This document shows, in pieces, positions 1-10,737 of a DNA stretch of 64,000 nt. Numbering within the stretch: position 1 is the stretch's first letter; each line of letters opens with the position of its first letter. Where the stretch lies: positions 54,267,898 through 54,331,897 of the forward strand of contig CM044869.1 of NCBI GenBank assembly GCA_024500155.1, read 5' to 3'. Below the pieces are notes generated by a model that saw only the letters and a list, made by a program, of their open reading frames with translations, was not told where the DNA came from and searched no databases. Origin of the DNA: Chenopodium formosanum. Taxonomy: Eukaryota; Streptophyta; Magnoliopsida; Caryophyllales; Amaranthaceae. Position numbers and translations under genes: made by a program.

Positions 1-1359
1 TCCTGGAGGACCATATAATAAGTACCCTCTTTTCCATGCCTTACCAATTCTTTTGTAGAAGTGTTTACTATTACTGAATTTTGTAAGATCATCCATTATT
101 TCTTTTTTCTTGTTTGACTCCATTGCTAGTGTGTCAAATGTTGCAGGGTGCTCTAATGGTATACCACTCCACATGCTGCCATGTATAGAGTACCTATCCA
201 AAAAAAAACAAACAAAGAAATTATAGACTCAGGATTTTTTTTCCCGGATTTTTACTTTATTTGACGGAGCTTGAGTTGCAATAATATTAACAAACAAAAA
301 AATTATAGGCTGTTTAATTTTTTTTTTTCTTTCTATATTTGTTACACGGTTTACTGTTGCATAGAATATGACCTCAAATTTGTTACAATTAGCAAATTTG
401 ACTATTAGTAAACGAACCGATTAACAACTTTAACCCAAACCAAAAATTGACTCAACTTGGTATATACCAAAATTAATACTCCATACGAGTATACGACTAC
501 AAGTCTAGAACATACTCATACTTAATAGCCTGCCACATCTACTTACAACGTAAAAAAATTAAAAAATAAATGAATAAATAAATAAAGGAGAAAGATCATT
601 TGATTCACCTAGAAATATAAATCAATCATAAACCATGACAATATCAATAATTCACATGTAAAAATAAAATAAAAAGTTTAAAGGTGATTAGTAAAAGAAT
701 TAAAATATTAACATGAATTTTAAAAAGGAGAAAAAAAAAAAGTCATACCTTCCAACATTAGTGTATAGCCTCCTCTGCCTATTATTGACTCTAATTGCCT
801 TCCCTTGTTTGACCACATATTTCAAGTATTCTTCAGTAATTAATTCCCTATTTTTTTGGTGAAATGTGATTTTGTAAAACCTATGTTCTGGCCCAGGAGT
901 GTTTTGTTGTGAAAAAGCACTCTTAGAACTAGCGGTTTTACCACAAATCCACCAAACTTTAACACCACGAAACTCATCCTCGACTCGTTCGTGCTTGTCC
1001 ATGCTAAGGACCACACTCTTTCCGTCTCGGCCTATCTCCCCCATGAACCGCTTAGCGGACTTGGAGGAGATAGACGAGAGGTAGGATTGGACCGCGGTGT
1101 AGGCCTCACTACGCTTAAGATGATCCCCGGAGTGCTCGGGGATTGTCACCTCGATGTAGGGATGGAATTGGGAATAAAAATGCGTGAGAAGCTTTTCGAT
1201 GAAGATACGGAGCTCGTAAGGGATAAATTGGCTTAACATTGCCCATACAAACATGAAACTTGCTAGTGAAGAAGCTAGTTTTGCCCATATTCCTAGCATG
1301 TTGGTGTTGTTTCTTGGTAGAAAATATGGTGGTATGAGTTTTGGGTGTAGTGGTTTCAT
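1..1359 (-). CDS. BCS1-type AAA-ATPase, 5' part (cut by window edge)
   Basis: Minus-strand gene. Exon 1 is 1359-749 and exon 2 is 193-1, running off the window. The intron 748-194 has a GT donor (AG|GTATGA) and an AG acceptor (ATAG|GTAC), and the join restores an Arg codon in frame. The N-terminus has a hydrophobic segment (about residues 22-45, IWAKLASSLASFMFVWAML), followed by the AAA-associated region with HPYIEVTIPE and YLSSISSKSAKR. Exon 2 reads YSIHGSMWSGIPLEHPATFDTLAM and ends at GYLLYGPPG, the start of Walker A. This order is typical of plant AAA-ATPases annotated as ASD/AATP1-like, membrane-anchored at mitochondria or ER. A second Met at residue 21 (position 1299) is also a plausible start, because family members usually begin close to the hydrophobic segment. 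The ATPase core lies outside the window. The family call is firm; the paralogue cannot be assigned. Confidence 0.88.
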
Positions 1360-1715
1360 GATATGTGGTAATAATATTCAAGAATTATATGACAAAATAT
1401 GATTGTTTTATAGAAAATAAAATGGGAATATACGTACCTTATTTTTATTAAGAATAGTTAAGGCCAAGAACAAATCAGGTAAAATTATTGAGAACTACAA
1501 ATTTGATTTGATCATTTAATAGGCGTGAGTCTAGCTGCCAAAGTGCCAAGTAGCAATATGTATATGTACTACACTACTACTTCTGTAAGTAAGACTTGTT
1601 TTTGACCAATTTTTCTACAAAAAATTCTGAAATTTCAGGAAATAATATCACAAGTTGTGTACAACAAGTAAAAAGATTTTATAATTTGCTTGGAAAATAG
1701 GTACATTATATGCCA
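1360..1715. other. intergenic spacer upstream of the AAA-ATPase
   Basis: AT-rich sequence that should contain the promoter of the minus-strand AAA-ATPase. I see no ORF or clear core-promoter motif. Confidence 0.5.
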
Positions 1716-1958
1716 AAACTAAGGAGTATGCACATGACAATGATGCTATTTTTATACAAAATTGAACTTGTAAATTTTGATAATAGATGGAGACATTAGC
1801 ACAAAAGTAGCATTACCTATTGTCTTGTTATGGTATCAGACTTCAAGAATTGGTAAAATACTACATGGCTTTTCCTGACCATAATTTTTCTTCATATGTG
1901 GCACGGAGTATGCAAGATGAGTATCGAAAGGAAGGGAGACGTTCTTGCCTCAAATAAC
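1716..1958 (+). repeat. ~240-bp dispersed direct repeat, copy 1
   Basis: This stretch, starting at AACTAAGGAGTATGCACATG and ending near ACGTTCTTGCCT, recurs in the same orientation at 7979-8227 with high identity. The differences are a few substitutions and small indels. Sequences outside the repeat are unrelated, so it is not the edge of a simple tandem duplication. It has no terminal inverted repeats that I can see. Confidence 0.8.
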
Positions 1959-1997
1959 ATAGTAGTACAGACTACAGAATAATAAGTGATACAATAA

Positions 1998-2101
1998 GAG
2001 AGTGAGGGATAGATCAAGTGGTTAGAGCTTCCCTCTCGATTCCAGGATATCCTAGGATTGATTCTCACTCCTGTCCTTGTGGCTCTCTAAACACCAAAAA
2101 A
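1998..2101 (+). mobile_element. tRNA-derived SINE with target-site duplication
   Basis: A ~104-bp insertion with an internal pol III-like promoter: an A box at 2010-2021 (TAGATCAAGTGG) and a B box at 2055-2065 (GGATTGATTCT), in the spacing expected for a tRNA-derived promoter. It ends in an A-rich tail. It is bracketed by a 17-bp duplication, AATAAGTGATACAATAA at 1981-1997 and AATAAGTGATACAGTAA at 2102-2118, with one mismatch. Box A, box B, A-tail and TSD together define a plant SINE. The family name is not determined. Confidence 0.8.
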
Positions 2102-2330
2102 AATAAGTGATACAGTAACATATTAATTTGCTCCTTTTTATTTTTATCGGAGACAATTCTCTTCCAAAAAGAAATTGTGACAAATCTGACAATGAAGATA
2201 CTGGTATCACTTTCTCCGTTTTTAAATAATTGCTCTAATTTTTCTGGGCACTTTTACCAATGCTAATCTTTGATCAATAACCTATTCGTTAAGACGATTC
2301 CAACAAGTGCCCACAAGATTGTATTTTTTT

Positions 2331-2333
<3 letters not shown>

Positions 2334-2421
<88 letters not shown>
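2334..2421. repeat. (AT)n microsatellite
   Basis: About 44 uninterrupted AT dinucleotides. Probably highly length-polymorphic and prone to assembly error. Confidence 0.97.
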
Positions 2422-2424
<3 letters not shown>

Positions 2425-3556
2425 AAAGATTAGTCAAACTAGAACAAATAAATAGTGCAAAATATAAAAATGAAGCAAGTGTTTAAAAACATAGAAAATA
2501 TGTTACAGTAATCGTAAGTTTTTGTAACTATCCTTTTTATTTTAGAAAACCTTTTTTTTTTTTAGGGCTTATTTTAAGAAGACTTTTTTTTTTTTGAAGG
2601 GATTTTAAGAAGACTTTGTAACGTTAGGATGTTAATTGTGACAATCCTCTTCGGACAAAAAAAAAATGGTTTCAAACTCTCGTTTCAGGCTTGATCGTTC
2701 CCAATGTTTAATTCTTGGAGTGGGTCAATTTGTGGTGGGCCAACAAATACTTTTGATAAAAGATCAACTGGGCTGAAGCCTTGAAGCCTTTGAAGGTATT
2801 TTCTGTTTTTATTTTATGTTGGCTTTAATGGTGGATTTTAATCCAAGGTACATTTATGGGTGCTACTAGTTCGGATCAGATTTACTAGTATGAAGAGTTC
2901 GGATCCAAAAAATTGAATTTTTGTTTTGTTTTTTTTTTTTTGGATAAGCTATAACAACAATATAAATTACAAAAAGGGTCGAAGGATTTAGATCTATGAG
3001 TATGTGGGCCTGTGGCTAGGATGAGCAAGAATTTCGGGTTTTCGGCTCACGAACCGAAATCAATTTAGACCTAAAACCGGTGGGCCCAATTCCAAAAAAT
3101 TGAACTTCAACTGGTTAGAAATGCTTCCAATTTCAAGTTCTAAAATTTTGAACCCATTTAAAATCGGGTATCTCACATTGGAATAAGTTGATAAGCTCGG
3201 TACTCCATGCTTTGTATATAGCCTATGTGAAAAATCAACCCATGTGTAAATTATCCCATTAAAACCCTATTGTCATTTTTGTTAGCTAGAATTATTCAAT
3301 CTCAATACCTACTCTCGAGTCTCAAACACTCTGTCAATCTCTCTCCACTCCCAGTTCCTCAATTTATCTTCACAGACCTTCAAATTGAGGGCAATCTCAT
3401 TTCATGGCGTTAAGCTCCCTGCTTTATGTGAGTTCTCTTTCCTCGCCCAGTTGTTCGTTATCCTTAACACTTCATGTCCAGTTATCCATCTTCTTAAAAG
3501 ATATTATCTCTGACCCATATTATTTATTTCATTTTTCATTTTAGGTATCCCATAAT
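2422..3556. other. intergenic, no gene seen
   Basis: AT-rich spacer with short T-runs. Around 3020-3140 there are degenerate GGTTTTCGG/AACCGAAA-like words that resemble the subterminal repeats of the hAT element at 11.5 kb, suggesting an old transposon remnant. No coding potential is supported. Confidence 0.4.
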
Positions 3557-3654
3557 AATACTACCTCCGTTACATATTATTTGCAACGATTTGACATAAA
3601 GTAGAGAGGAAAAATGTTCAATCGTTGCAAATAATATGTAACGGAGGTAGTATT
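3557..3654. mobile_element. Stowaway-like MITE, 98 bp, 35-bp perfect TIRs
   Basis: Positions 3557-3591 and 3620-3654 are exact reverse complements (35 bp), separated by a 28-bp loop. The termini contain CTACCTCCGT, close to the Tc1/mariner Stowaway end CTCCCTCCGT, followed by TTATTTGCAAC. The same TATTTGCAAC block ends the mariner-like element 340 bp downstream, so the MITE is probably a deletion derivative of that family. Confidence 0.8.
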
Positions 3655-3763
3655 TACATTTTTGGATATTATAAGCAGATCAAATTATCTTCCTTTTTTT
3701 ATTCAATCAACTACCTAAAATACCCTCATATTTTCTCTAAAATTTCTAAATAAATGTGCTCTT

Positions 3764-3936
3764 AGGGCTTGTTCTCTTCAGCTTATTTTAAGTTCAATTC
3801 AGTTCAGTTAATCTCCAATCACTTCAATTCAATTCAGTTCAGTTCAATTCCTAATTTCCTCTTCTCATAAAATATCCAATTCAATTCAGTTCAGTTCAGC
3901 TCCAATCAGTTCAGTTCAGTAAATCAGAAAGACCCT
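3764..3936. mobile_element. short hAT-like MITE (TTCAGTTCAG family), copy 1
   Basis: A ~170-bp element with termini AGGGCTTGTTCT and AGAAAGACCCT and an interior rich in TTCAGTTCAG-type words. It shares the segment TTCAGTTCAATTCCTAATTT with copies at 25.9 kb and 52.4 kb (the latter inverted). No clear TSD was found. Confidence 0.6.
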
Positions 3937-3996
3937 TACTCATATGCATGTACTTTTTTTTCTTGATCATGTTTTTATTATTTGTCTCACATACTA

Positions 3997-6315
3997 CTCC
4001 GTTAAGTTTTATTTGCAACTTTGGGGGTGAACACGGAACCCAAGTCAAAATTTCCAAATGGTGATTAGTAAAATCTTATGCATGTGATAATGTGGAGAGA
4101 GAAAGTGTGGGGACCAATTTAACCCTTAAAAGGGACTCTTTCTCGTATTTCTTTTTGGTGGGTCTCCTTTTCCCTCCTAAAAGTTTGCCTACTTTTGAAA
4201 TTTTCAAACTTTTCACAAATTTTGGGATTAAAAGGTTCCCTCCATTACAAAAGCAAGGGTTCAATAATAAAGGAGCATATAAATATAGCCACCCCTTTCA
4301 GTTTTTTCCCCTCTTCTTCTCTCTAGTCTCCTCAAAAAATTTAAGTTAGTTGAATATTACAGGCCATTAGTTTAAAAACATTAAGAAAAAAAAAAAGCCT
4401 TCAATACTCCATTGTAGCTTAGCAGCATTCTGTCAGCATTCTTCCCTTGCAGCACATCAGCAAAAAATCCCTTTCTTCTACCTGTAATCTGAAAAAAAAA
4501 AATGCAAAAAGAAAAAATACAGAAATGGAGGAGGAAATTGATGATGGGTTTTTCAGCGTGGATCAACTATTAGATGAAGAAATATAACAAAATTCAGATT
4601 CTGAAGCAGAATTAGAGTTTATGGCACAAGGCCAACGTGAGCAAATTGTTCGAAAACAGAAGCCACAACTTACAATTGCAAAGAAAAGAGATATTGTTGA
4701 TGAAATGCTAAAACTTATGCATAATGGCAGCTTACCAAGGGGTACTTTAGCAAGATTTGCAGAGCATTTTGGGATTCACAAGTCGACAACAACAAGATTA
4801 TTTCAAGAAATATGCAAGCAACTGGAAGAAGGGACTATTATCAATGTCAGGAGAAAGAAGTTAGGAAAGTGTGGCAGAAAAGCAAGGCAGTACCCTGAGG
4901 AATGGTTACAATCAGTTCCATTATACCTCAGAACAACTGAGAGAAGTTATGCTGCTGCACTTGGCATTTCTCATGTCACCCTCCACTTATTGAAAAAAAA
5001 AGGCATTCTCAGAACACATACAAGTACAAACAAGCCAAGACTGACATCAGATCACAAAATAGCAAGGCTTAGGTGGGTTTTGAATCACATACAACCAGCA
5101 ACAACAACTACAAATCCAACATTTGAAGACATGAGCAATATGATTCATATTGATGAAAAGTGATTTTACATAAACCCGGAGACAAGAAGATTTTATCTTT
5201 TGCCCAAGGAAGAAGATCCATATAGATGTCAACAGTTCAGAAGGTTCAAGATAAAAGCTATGTTCATGGGCATGATTTGAAAGCCATTGTATGATGCACA
5301 AGGCCATTTGATTCATGATGGGAAATATTTCCTTTTGGTGTTTCAGCAAATGGCAAAGAAAAAAAAGTAAAAATAGAGATGCTTGAACAATTGAAACAAA
5401 GCCAATTCAGAACATAAATAAAGAAGCAATTAGGGACATGTTGCTTAACAATGTGATACCAGCCATTGTAAGCAAATGGCCTGCAAACATGCCAAAGGAC
5501 GTGGTTATCCAATAGGATAATGCCCGACCACATCAAGTGCCACAAGATGAAGAATTCATTGCAGCAACTAGGCAAGGGGGGTTCAACATCAGAATTGTAT
5601 TCCAACCAGCATAATCTCCTGATTTAAATGTGCTAGATTTTGGTTTGTTTAGGGTAATTCAATCCCTACAGTACCAATCTTTTCCTAAAAACTTGGGTGA
5701 AATGATAGTGAAGGTCAAAGAGGCTTATCATGCATTTCCAGCAATTGTCAACAAGTATACTTGGATAACATTGCAAACATGTATGGTTGAAATACTCAAA
5801 GTGGAGGGAGGTAACAAGTACAAGATTCCACATATGGGGAAGCATAAACTACAAAGACTTGGGTTGTTACCAGAACAATTGGAGGTCAGCCAAGCCCTCA
5901 TTAACCAAACAGTCAACTACCTCAACACCATTTTCATCTAGACTAATTAGAACCATGAAGGGACTCAGAACGAGCAAGGAACTCAGTTAGAAGTGGATGC
6001 AGACTAGAGGGAGAATAGCCAACAGGGACTGCCACATATAACCAACATTTTGTTGATACAATGGGTTTGTAAGTTATTTTTATTAACTTTGGTTATGTGT
6101 ACTTTTGTGTTTAGTAAGTTTTTGTCTAAGGCAGTCATGTTAGAAGACATTTTGTTAAGGGACTCGATTAGTAGCTTATTTTAAAGTGATATGAAGTCTT
6201 CTTAGTAGTGTTATGTAATTATTTAAAGTGATATGAAGTCTTATTACTAGGTATTTCTTTTTTTGCACATTTACAATCATGCACACATAAGTTGCAAATA
6301 AAAGCCATCAAAGGG
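3997..6315 (+). mobile_element. mariner-like element (plant Tc1/mariner), degenerate
   Basis: The element is bounded by TA dinucleotides (3995-3996 and 6316-6317). The left end is CTCCGTTAAGTTTTATTTGCAAC; the inverted right end retains TTTTATTTGCAACTT but has diverged in its outer bases. It contains a 5' leader with a TATA-like TATAAATATA near 4276 and a mariner transposase pseudogene (4525-5941). Its size (~2.3 kb) is ordinary for a plant mariner-like element. The right boundary is uncertain by some tens of bases. Confidence 0.65.
4525..5941 (+). pseudogene. mariner transposase pseudogene (DD39D type)
   Basis: Similarity begins at the ATG at 4525, in frame with the ORF starting at 4621 but separated from it by TAA at 4585-4587. 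The helix-turn-helix DNA-binding region (FAEHFGIHKSTTTRLFQEI) is intact. The first catalytic Asp lies in HIDEK just before TGA at 5161-5163, where the family has a Trp codon. Further on, the second Asp motif reads DNARPHQ behind a TAG where Gln is expected, and the third lies in SPDLNVLDFG. The C-terminal part (5630-5941) is in another frame, so there is at least one frameshift besides several stops. The element cannot encode active transposase. The family assignment is firm from the three Asp motifs and their order. Confidence 0.88.
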
Positions 6316-6540
6316 TAGCTAATCCATCAAAGGGTGTAATTTTTTCAAAAAAAAAAGCCCAAACCATGTTACCTCAACAGTAAGTGCACAACACTTAAAA
6401 CTGGAGCAAATCAAAGTTTGGACTAATTTAATCAATCGAGTCCCTTTATCATTTGGATTAATAATGGGCATGACAATGTAAAATAGGGACTTATTCCATT
6501 AGAGACTGAAAACCAAAATAGGGACAGAATAGGCAACAGG

Positions 6541-6735
6541 GAGGGACTTAATTCACTCCATAATTAAGCAAGGCAAGGCAACAGGGAGGTACTCAATTCA
6601 CTCATTACAGGGAGGGACTCAATTCAGTCCATAATTAAGCAAGGCAAGACAACAGGGAGGTACTCAATTCACTCATAACAGGGAGGGACTCAATTCAGTC
6701 CATAATTAAGCAAGGCAACAGGAGGTACTCAATGT
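6541..6735. repeat. 71-bp tandem repeat, ~2.7 copies
   Basis: The word GAGGGACT recurs at 6541, 6612 and 6683, a strict 71-bp period. Each unit contains CAATTCACTC, CCATAATTAAGCAAGGCAA and CAACAGGGAGGTACTC. It lies 3' of the minus-strand ORF at 7076-7702 and may form part of its transcript. Related words occur in the flanking sequence back to about 6440. Confidence 0.85.
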
Positions 6736-7075
6736 ACTGCACACTAACTTGCAAAGACAGTGTTCTCTCAAAAAAATGTCATCGAGAACAACAACCACAA
6801 ATGCTCATACACATCATTCATCAATAATAGTCCCTTATATGCAAGGCAACAAAACACAAACCAATAGACAACCTGCATTGTAATAGCACGGGACTCATTC
6901 ATCAACAATTAAACACAACAAAAATAGGATTTGATTTCACTAATTTAACATGTAATCCATTGCCATTCTCACCAACAGCACTTCATCAATCAACCAGCAC
7001 ATAATAACATAAAAATCGATAAATTAGGGATGAAATTGTTACCTAGAACAGGTCAATCAGTGGGAAGGCCACATT

Positions 7076-7702
7076 TCATTCGCTTACTTGCAGGCTCAGC
7101 ATCAGATTCGCCAACAGCAGGGGGGACTCATGTTTTTCATCATCATCGTAAATTGGTGTGATCTTAGCACCAAACCCATACATTCTTCTCTTCCGTGTCG
7201 TAGAGACCCTAGGTATCATCTTAGGATAGTAGTTAGGTCTGGTACGGTGCTGCGTTTTGGGTTTTTTTCCACGACCCAACCCTAACTTTCCACCCATCTC
7301 AGAAACAGATCTGGGTTGTGTCGAACCACCAATCTTAGCGACAGATTTGGGTTCTTTTGAACCACCAATCTCAGAAAATCCGGTTTTCACTTCCCCTACC
7401 CCAACAGGTTCGCATTTCACTTCCCCTTCCTCAATAGGTTCGGTTTTCACTTCCCCTTCCCCAACATTCGTGCTTACAGTACTTAATTTTTGGGCGGCTT
7501 CCTCATCTTCAATAGATCTGAGCACTTTACCAATCGCACCGAATGTTCGTTGGCTGAAAATTTCGCCACCTTTGCCCGACATAAAGAACAAGTTAGGCCA
7601 CGAAGCCCGTTGTTCAAAAGCTCCGATCAGAGCATCTATGAAACCTTGCTCGATTTCATCATCAGTCGCGAATAGAGCTTCGTATAGTGGGCTTAGATCC
7701 AT
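7076..7702 (-). CDS. hypothetical protein, 208 codons, GEVK-repeat
   Basis: I do not recognise this protein. It begins MDLSPLYEALFATDDEIEQGF; the residues after the start are acidic and helical. The middle has imperfect repeats (GEVKTEP, GEVKCEP, GEVKTGF, then SEIGGSKEP and AKIGGSTQP), and the C-terminal third is basic (TTRKRRM). Upstream on the minus strand is a pyrimidine-rich leader with a telo-box-like AAACCCTAG near 7858, which looks like a genuine plant 5'UTR. Near the end, CAA|GTAAGC is a good splice donor, so this may be exon 1 of a longer gene continuing toward lower coordinates, not a single-exon gene. It sits inside the transposon-rich block and could be a transposon-captured fragment. 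Confidence 0.5.
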   Translation of the reverse strand: MDLSPLYEALFATDDEIEQGFIDALIGAFEQRASWPNLFFMSGKGGEIFSQRTFGAIGKVLRSIEDEEAAQKLSTVSTNVGEGEVKTEPIEEGEVKCEPVGVGEVKTGFSEIGGSKEPKSVAKIGGSTQPRSVSEMGGKLGLGRGKKPKTQHRTRPNYYPKMIPRVSTTRKRRMYGFGAKITPIYDDDEKHESPLLLANLMLSLQVSE

Positions 7703-7978
7703 TTTCAATGGACTTTGTTTTTTAGGGGCTAGAGAGCAGATGAGAGAGAAGAAAGAGAACGAAGAAGAGAAGACGGAGAAAGGAGATGAAGGAGATGCCG
7801 ATTCAAAGAGGAGAGAGAAATACCCAAATGAGAAAGATGAAGAAACTTGAAGAACTAGGGTTTCAATCTGATGAATTGATGATTTAATCTAGGCCATTTA
7901 ATGTGGTAGGTGGGAGATTGATTTTGTTTTTGGTGGGAGTTGTTAAATTAATGAAATCAGATTAGGATGATAATGTGT

Positions 7979-8227
7979 TTTAACTAAGGAGTATGCACAT
8001 GCCAATGATGCTATTTTTATACAAAATTGAACTTATCTCTTGTAAATTTTGAGAATAGATGGAGACATTAGCACAAAAGTAGCACTACCTATTGTCTTGG
8101 TAAGTTGTTATATGGACTTCAAGAATTGGTAAAGTACTACATAGCTATTCCTGACCATAATTTTTCTTCATATGTGGCACGAAGTATGCAAGATGAGTAT
8201 CAAAAGGAAAACGTTCTTGCCTTTTAT
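7979..8227 (+). repeat. ~240-bp dispersed direct repeat, copy 2
   Basis: Same sequence and orientation as 1716-1958. Relative to copy 1 it has a 7-bp insertion after GAACTT, an expanded GGTAAGTTGTTATATGG segment and a few substitutions. Flanks differ from copy 1 on both sides. Confidence 0.8.
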
Positions 8228-8748
8228 AACTTGAGTTGTTAATGACTCACATAACAATCGTTATGTTGGTACCATGAATGGTGATACCATTATCGTCTGC
8301 AGAAATTTTTATATACACCTGGTCATCCGGGTACATGATACACTTTAAAGTTATTACTTATATAGTTTGATGATTATTGATCATTTCATCATCAAATAAG
8401 CAAATATTAACATTGGATGTACCTTCATCCCGATTGAATATTCATAGTATTTAATAAACAATTAAAAATACTAAGTACTATGTATTAATTTAAAACCAAC
8501 TGACATTATTTTGCATGACTCCCTTTACTCCCCTTACCTGTTAGGGCTGTTACATCCTCTCCACTTTCCTCCAATTAAATAGACCCCTTGTTTTTTTTTT
8601 TCCTAAAAAGAAAAGTTGACTGCTCCTATGGAAAGTCTTTTGATTCTTTTTTTTAAAAAAATACAGAGTATACATAAAGCTCCCAAGTACGCAATACTTA
8701 ATTTACATCTAATCAAAGTCAAATTTTCTTAATCATTATTTCTGAAAA
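8228..8748. other. spacer upstream of the invertase-like gene
   Basis: AT-rich; expected to hold the promoter of the GH32 locus. No distinct element was recognised. Confidence 0.4.
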
Positions 8749-10699
8749 ATGGCCATTCCTGTTAACAACAATGATAACCAAATGTTGATCAACTTAACCG
8801 GATTATAATGTTGATGATCCTTATAGAACTGCTTATCACTTTCAGCCAACACGATATTGGATGAACGGTAATTTTCTATTATTAACACTAATTTTATTAT
8901 AAACACTATCTTCCTAGCTTAATTATTCTTTGTAATGAGATATCTAATTTATGTTAATGGATTTTTATTTTATTTTTTTTGGGTGCACATTTATGTTAAT
9001 GGATGTGATTGGATTCTTCGCTGCTGAAATTGGTGCTGAATGTTGGACTGGTATTTGGGTTGACTTTTTTCATCTCTGGGTTGACTTTTTGCAGATCCAA
9101 ATGGTTAGTAGTTTTCCATTACCTCTTCTAGTTCTAGCTCTTCTCTTTTTGTTTTTACCAGTCTTTATTAATAATTTAATATCATGCAATTCTATAATAT
9201 CAGACATTGCATATGCTTATTAGTAAATAAAATGTATCCATACTATAATACTTGAATATACAAACAAATACAAACTCCCCCTTCCATTGAACATTTGAAC
9301 TAACTCAACTAAGGAGGTCCATTTACAACCCCAATGTCATGCATGATGCACACATCAATTTTTTAAAAATAAAATGCAAAAAAAGTCAAACTATCAAATA
9401 TGGTTTAGAAAGGAATATATTAATTTTATATCTAATTTAACCTCTTTTTTTTTTTTTTTATTCGAGATGATTCTTTTATATATTATATGTTTGTTAATGC
9501 TCAAGTCTAATAACTATATCTAATTATCAATAAGTAAAAATTGTAAATAAAAGTATGATATTGTGAAAATATGTGACATAAAAGTTATTATAAAGAATGA
9601 ACGAAGTCAACGAACTCTGGGACTATGGCCCTTCAAAAAGCAAGCAACCCAAACTTATTTATTTCCATGTGGCCAAGGTTATTATAATCGGGATCATACA
9701 TTGGGTTAGGGGAATAGCTAGGATTGGATCGTACAAAAAAAATAGTGAAAATATTGTTAATATTGATACAAAGTGATACTAATTATATTCTCTTATATAT
9801 GTTTGTATATATATGCTATAGGACCCATGATTTATAAAGGAATATATCACTTCTTTTACCAACATAATCCCGATGGTACATTTTGGAAACATGAACTAAT
9901 TTGGGGACACTCTACATCTACTGATTTAATCAACTGGACAACACAACCAATTGCCCTCATTCCATCCGAACCTTACGATATAAGAGGATGTTGGTCAGGA
10001 TCCGTTACCATACTCCCGGGAGATAAACCGGCCATCCTATACACCGGTATCGACAGTCAAGGTTACCAAGTCCAAAACCTAGCTTTACCCAAAGACTTAT
10101 CCGACCCTTACCTTAAGGAATGGGTTAAGGCACCCGAAAATCCAATAATAGTTGGCTCACCCAATACCAACGACCTTGATCCCTTTAACCTTAGAGATCC
10201 GTCCACTGCTTGGCTACTACCGGATGGTAAGTGGAGAATCGTTATTGGTACCCAACATAGGAAAAACGGGTTAGCAGCTCTTTACACAAGTGACGACTTT
10301 GTAACTTGGACCATCGTCGATCATCCTTTACGTTCAGTTGTAGATTCCGGGATGTGGGAATGTCCTGATTTTTTCCCGGTCTATGTTGGGAAGTCGATAG
10401 GTGCTGATACATCTGTTATTGGTGACGACGTTAAACATGTCTTTAAGGTAAGCTTAATTGATGGTAAAAAAGAACTCTATACTATTGGAAGGTACGATAT
10501 TGGTAAAGACATTTATGTACCGGATGAGGGATCTATTGAAAATGGTTCGGGTTTGATGTGTGATTATGGTAGAATTTTTGCATCCAAGTCATTCTTTGAT
10601 AGTAAGACTAACCGAAGAATACTATTTGGGTGGTCTAAAGAAACTTCTTCCGCAGAAGCTAACAACTTAAAGGGATGGGCTGGACTACAGGTATATAAT

Positions 10700-10700
<1 letters not shown>

Positions 10701-10736
<36 letters not shown>
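10701..10736. repeat. poly(T) tract in invertase intron 3
   Basis: 36 T residues starting 10 bp after the exon-3 donor. It may be the tail of an old reverse-strand retroposon. Confidence 0.9.

Positions 10737-10737
<1 letters not shown>

Noticed and set aside
2270..2455. Ile-Tyr repeat ORF
   Set aside because: Simply the translation of the (AT)n microsatellite.
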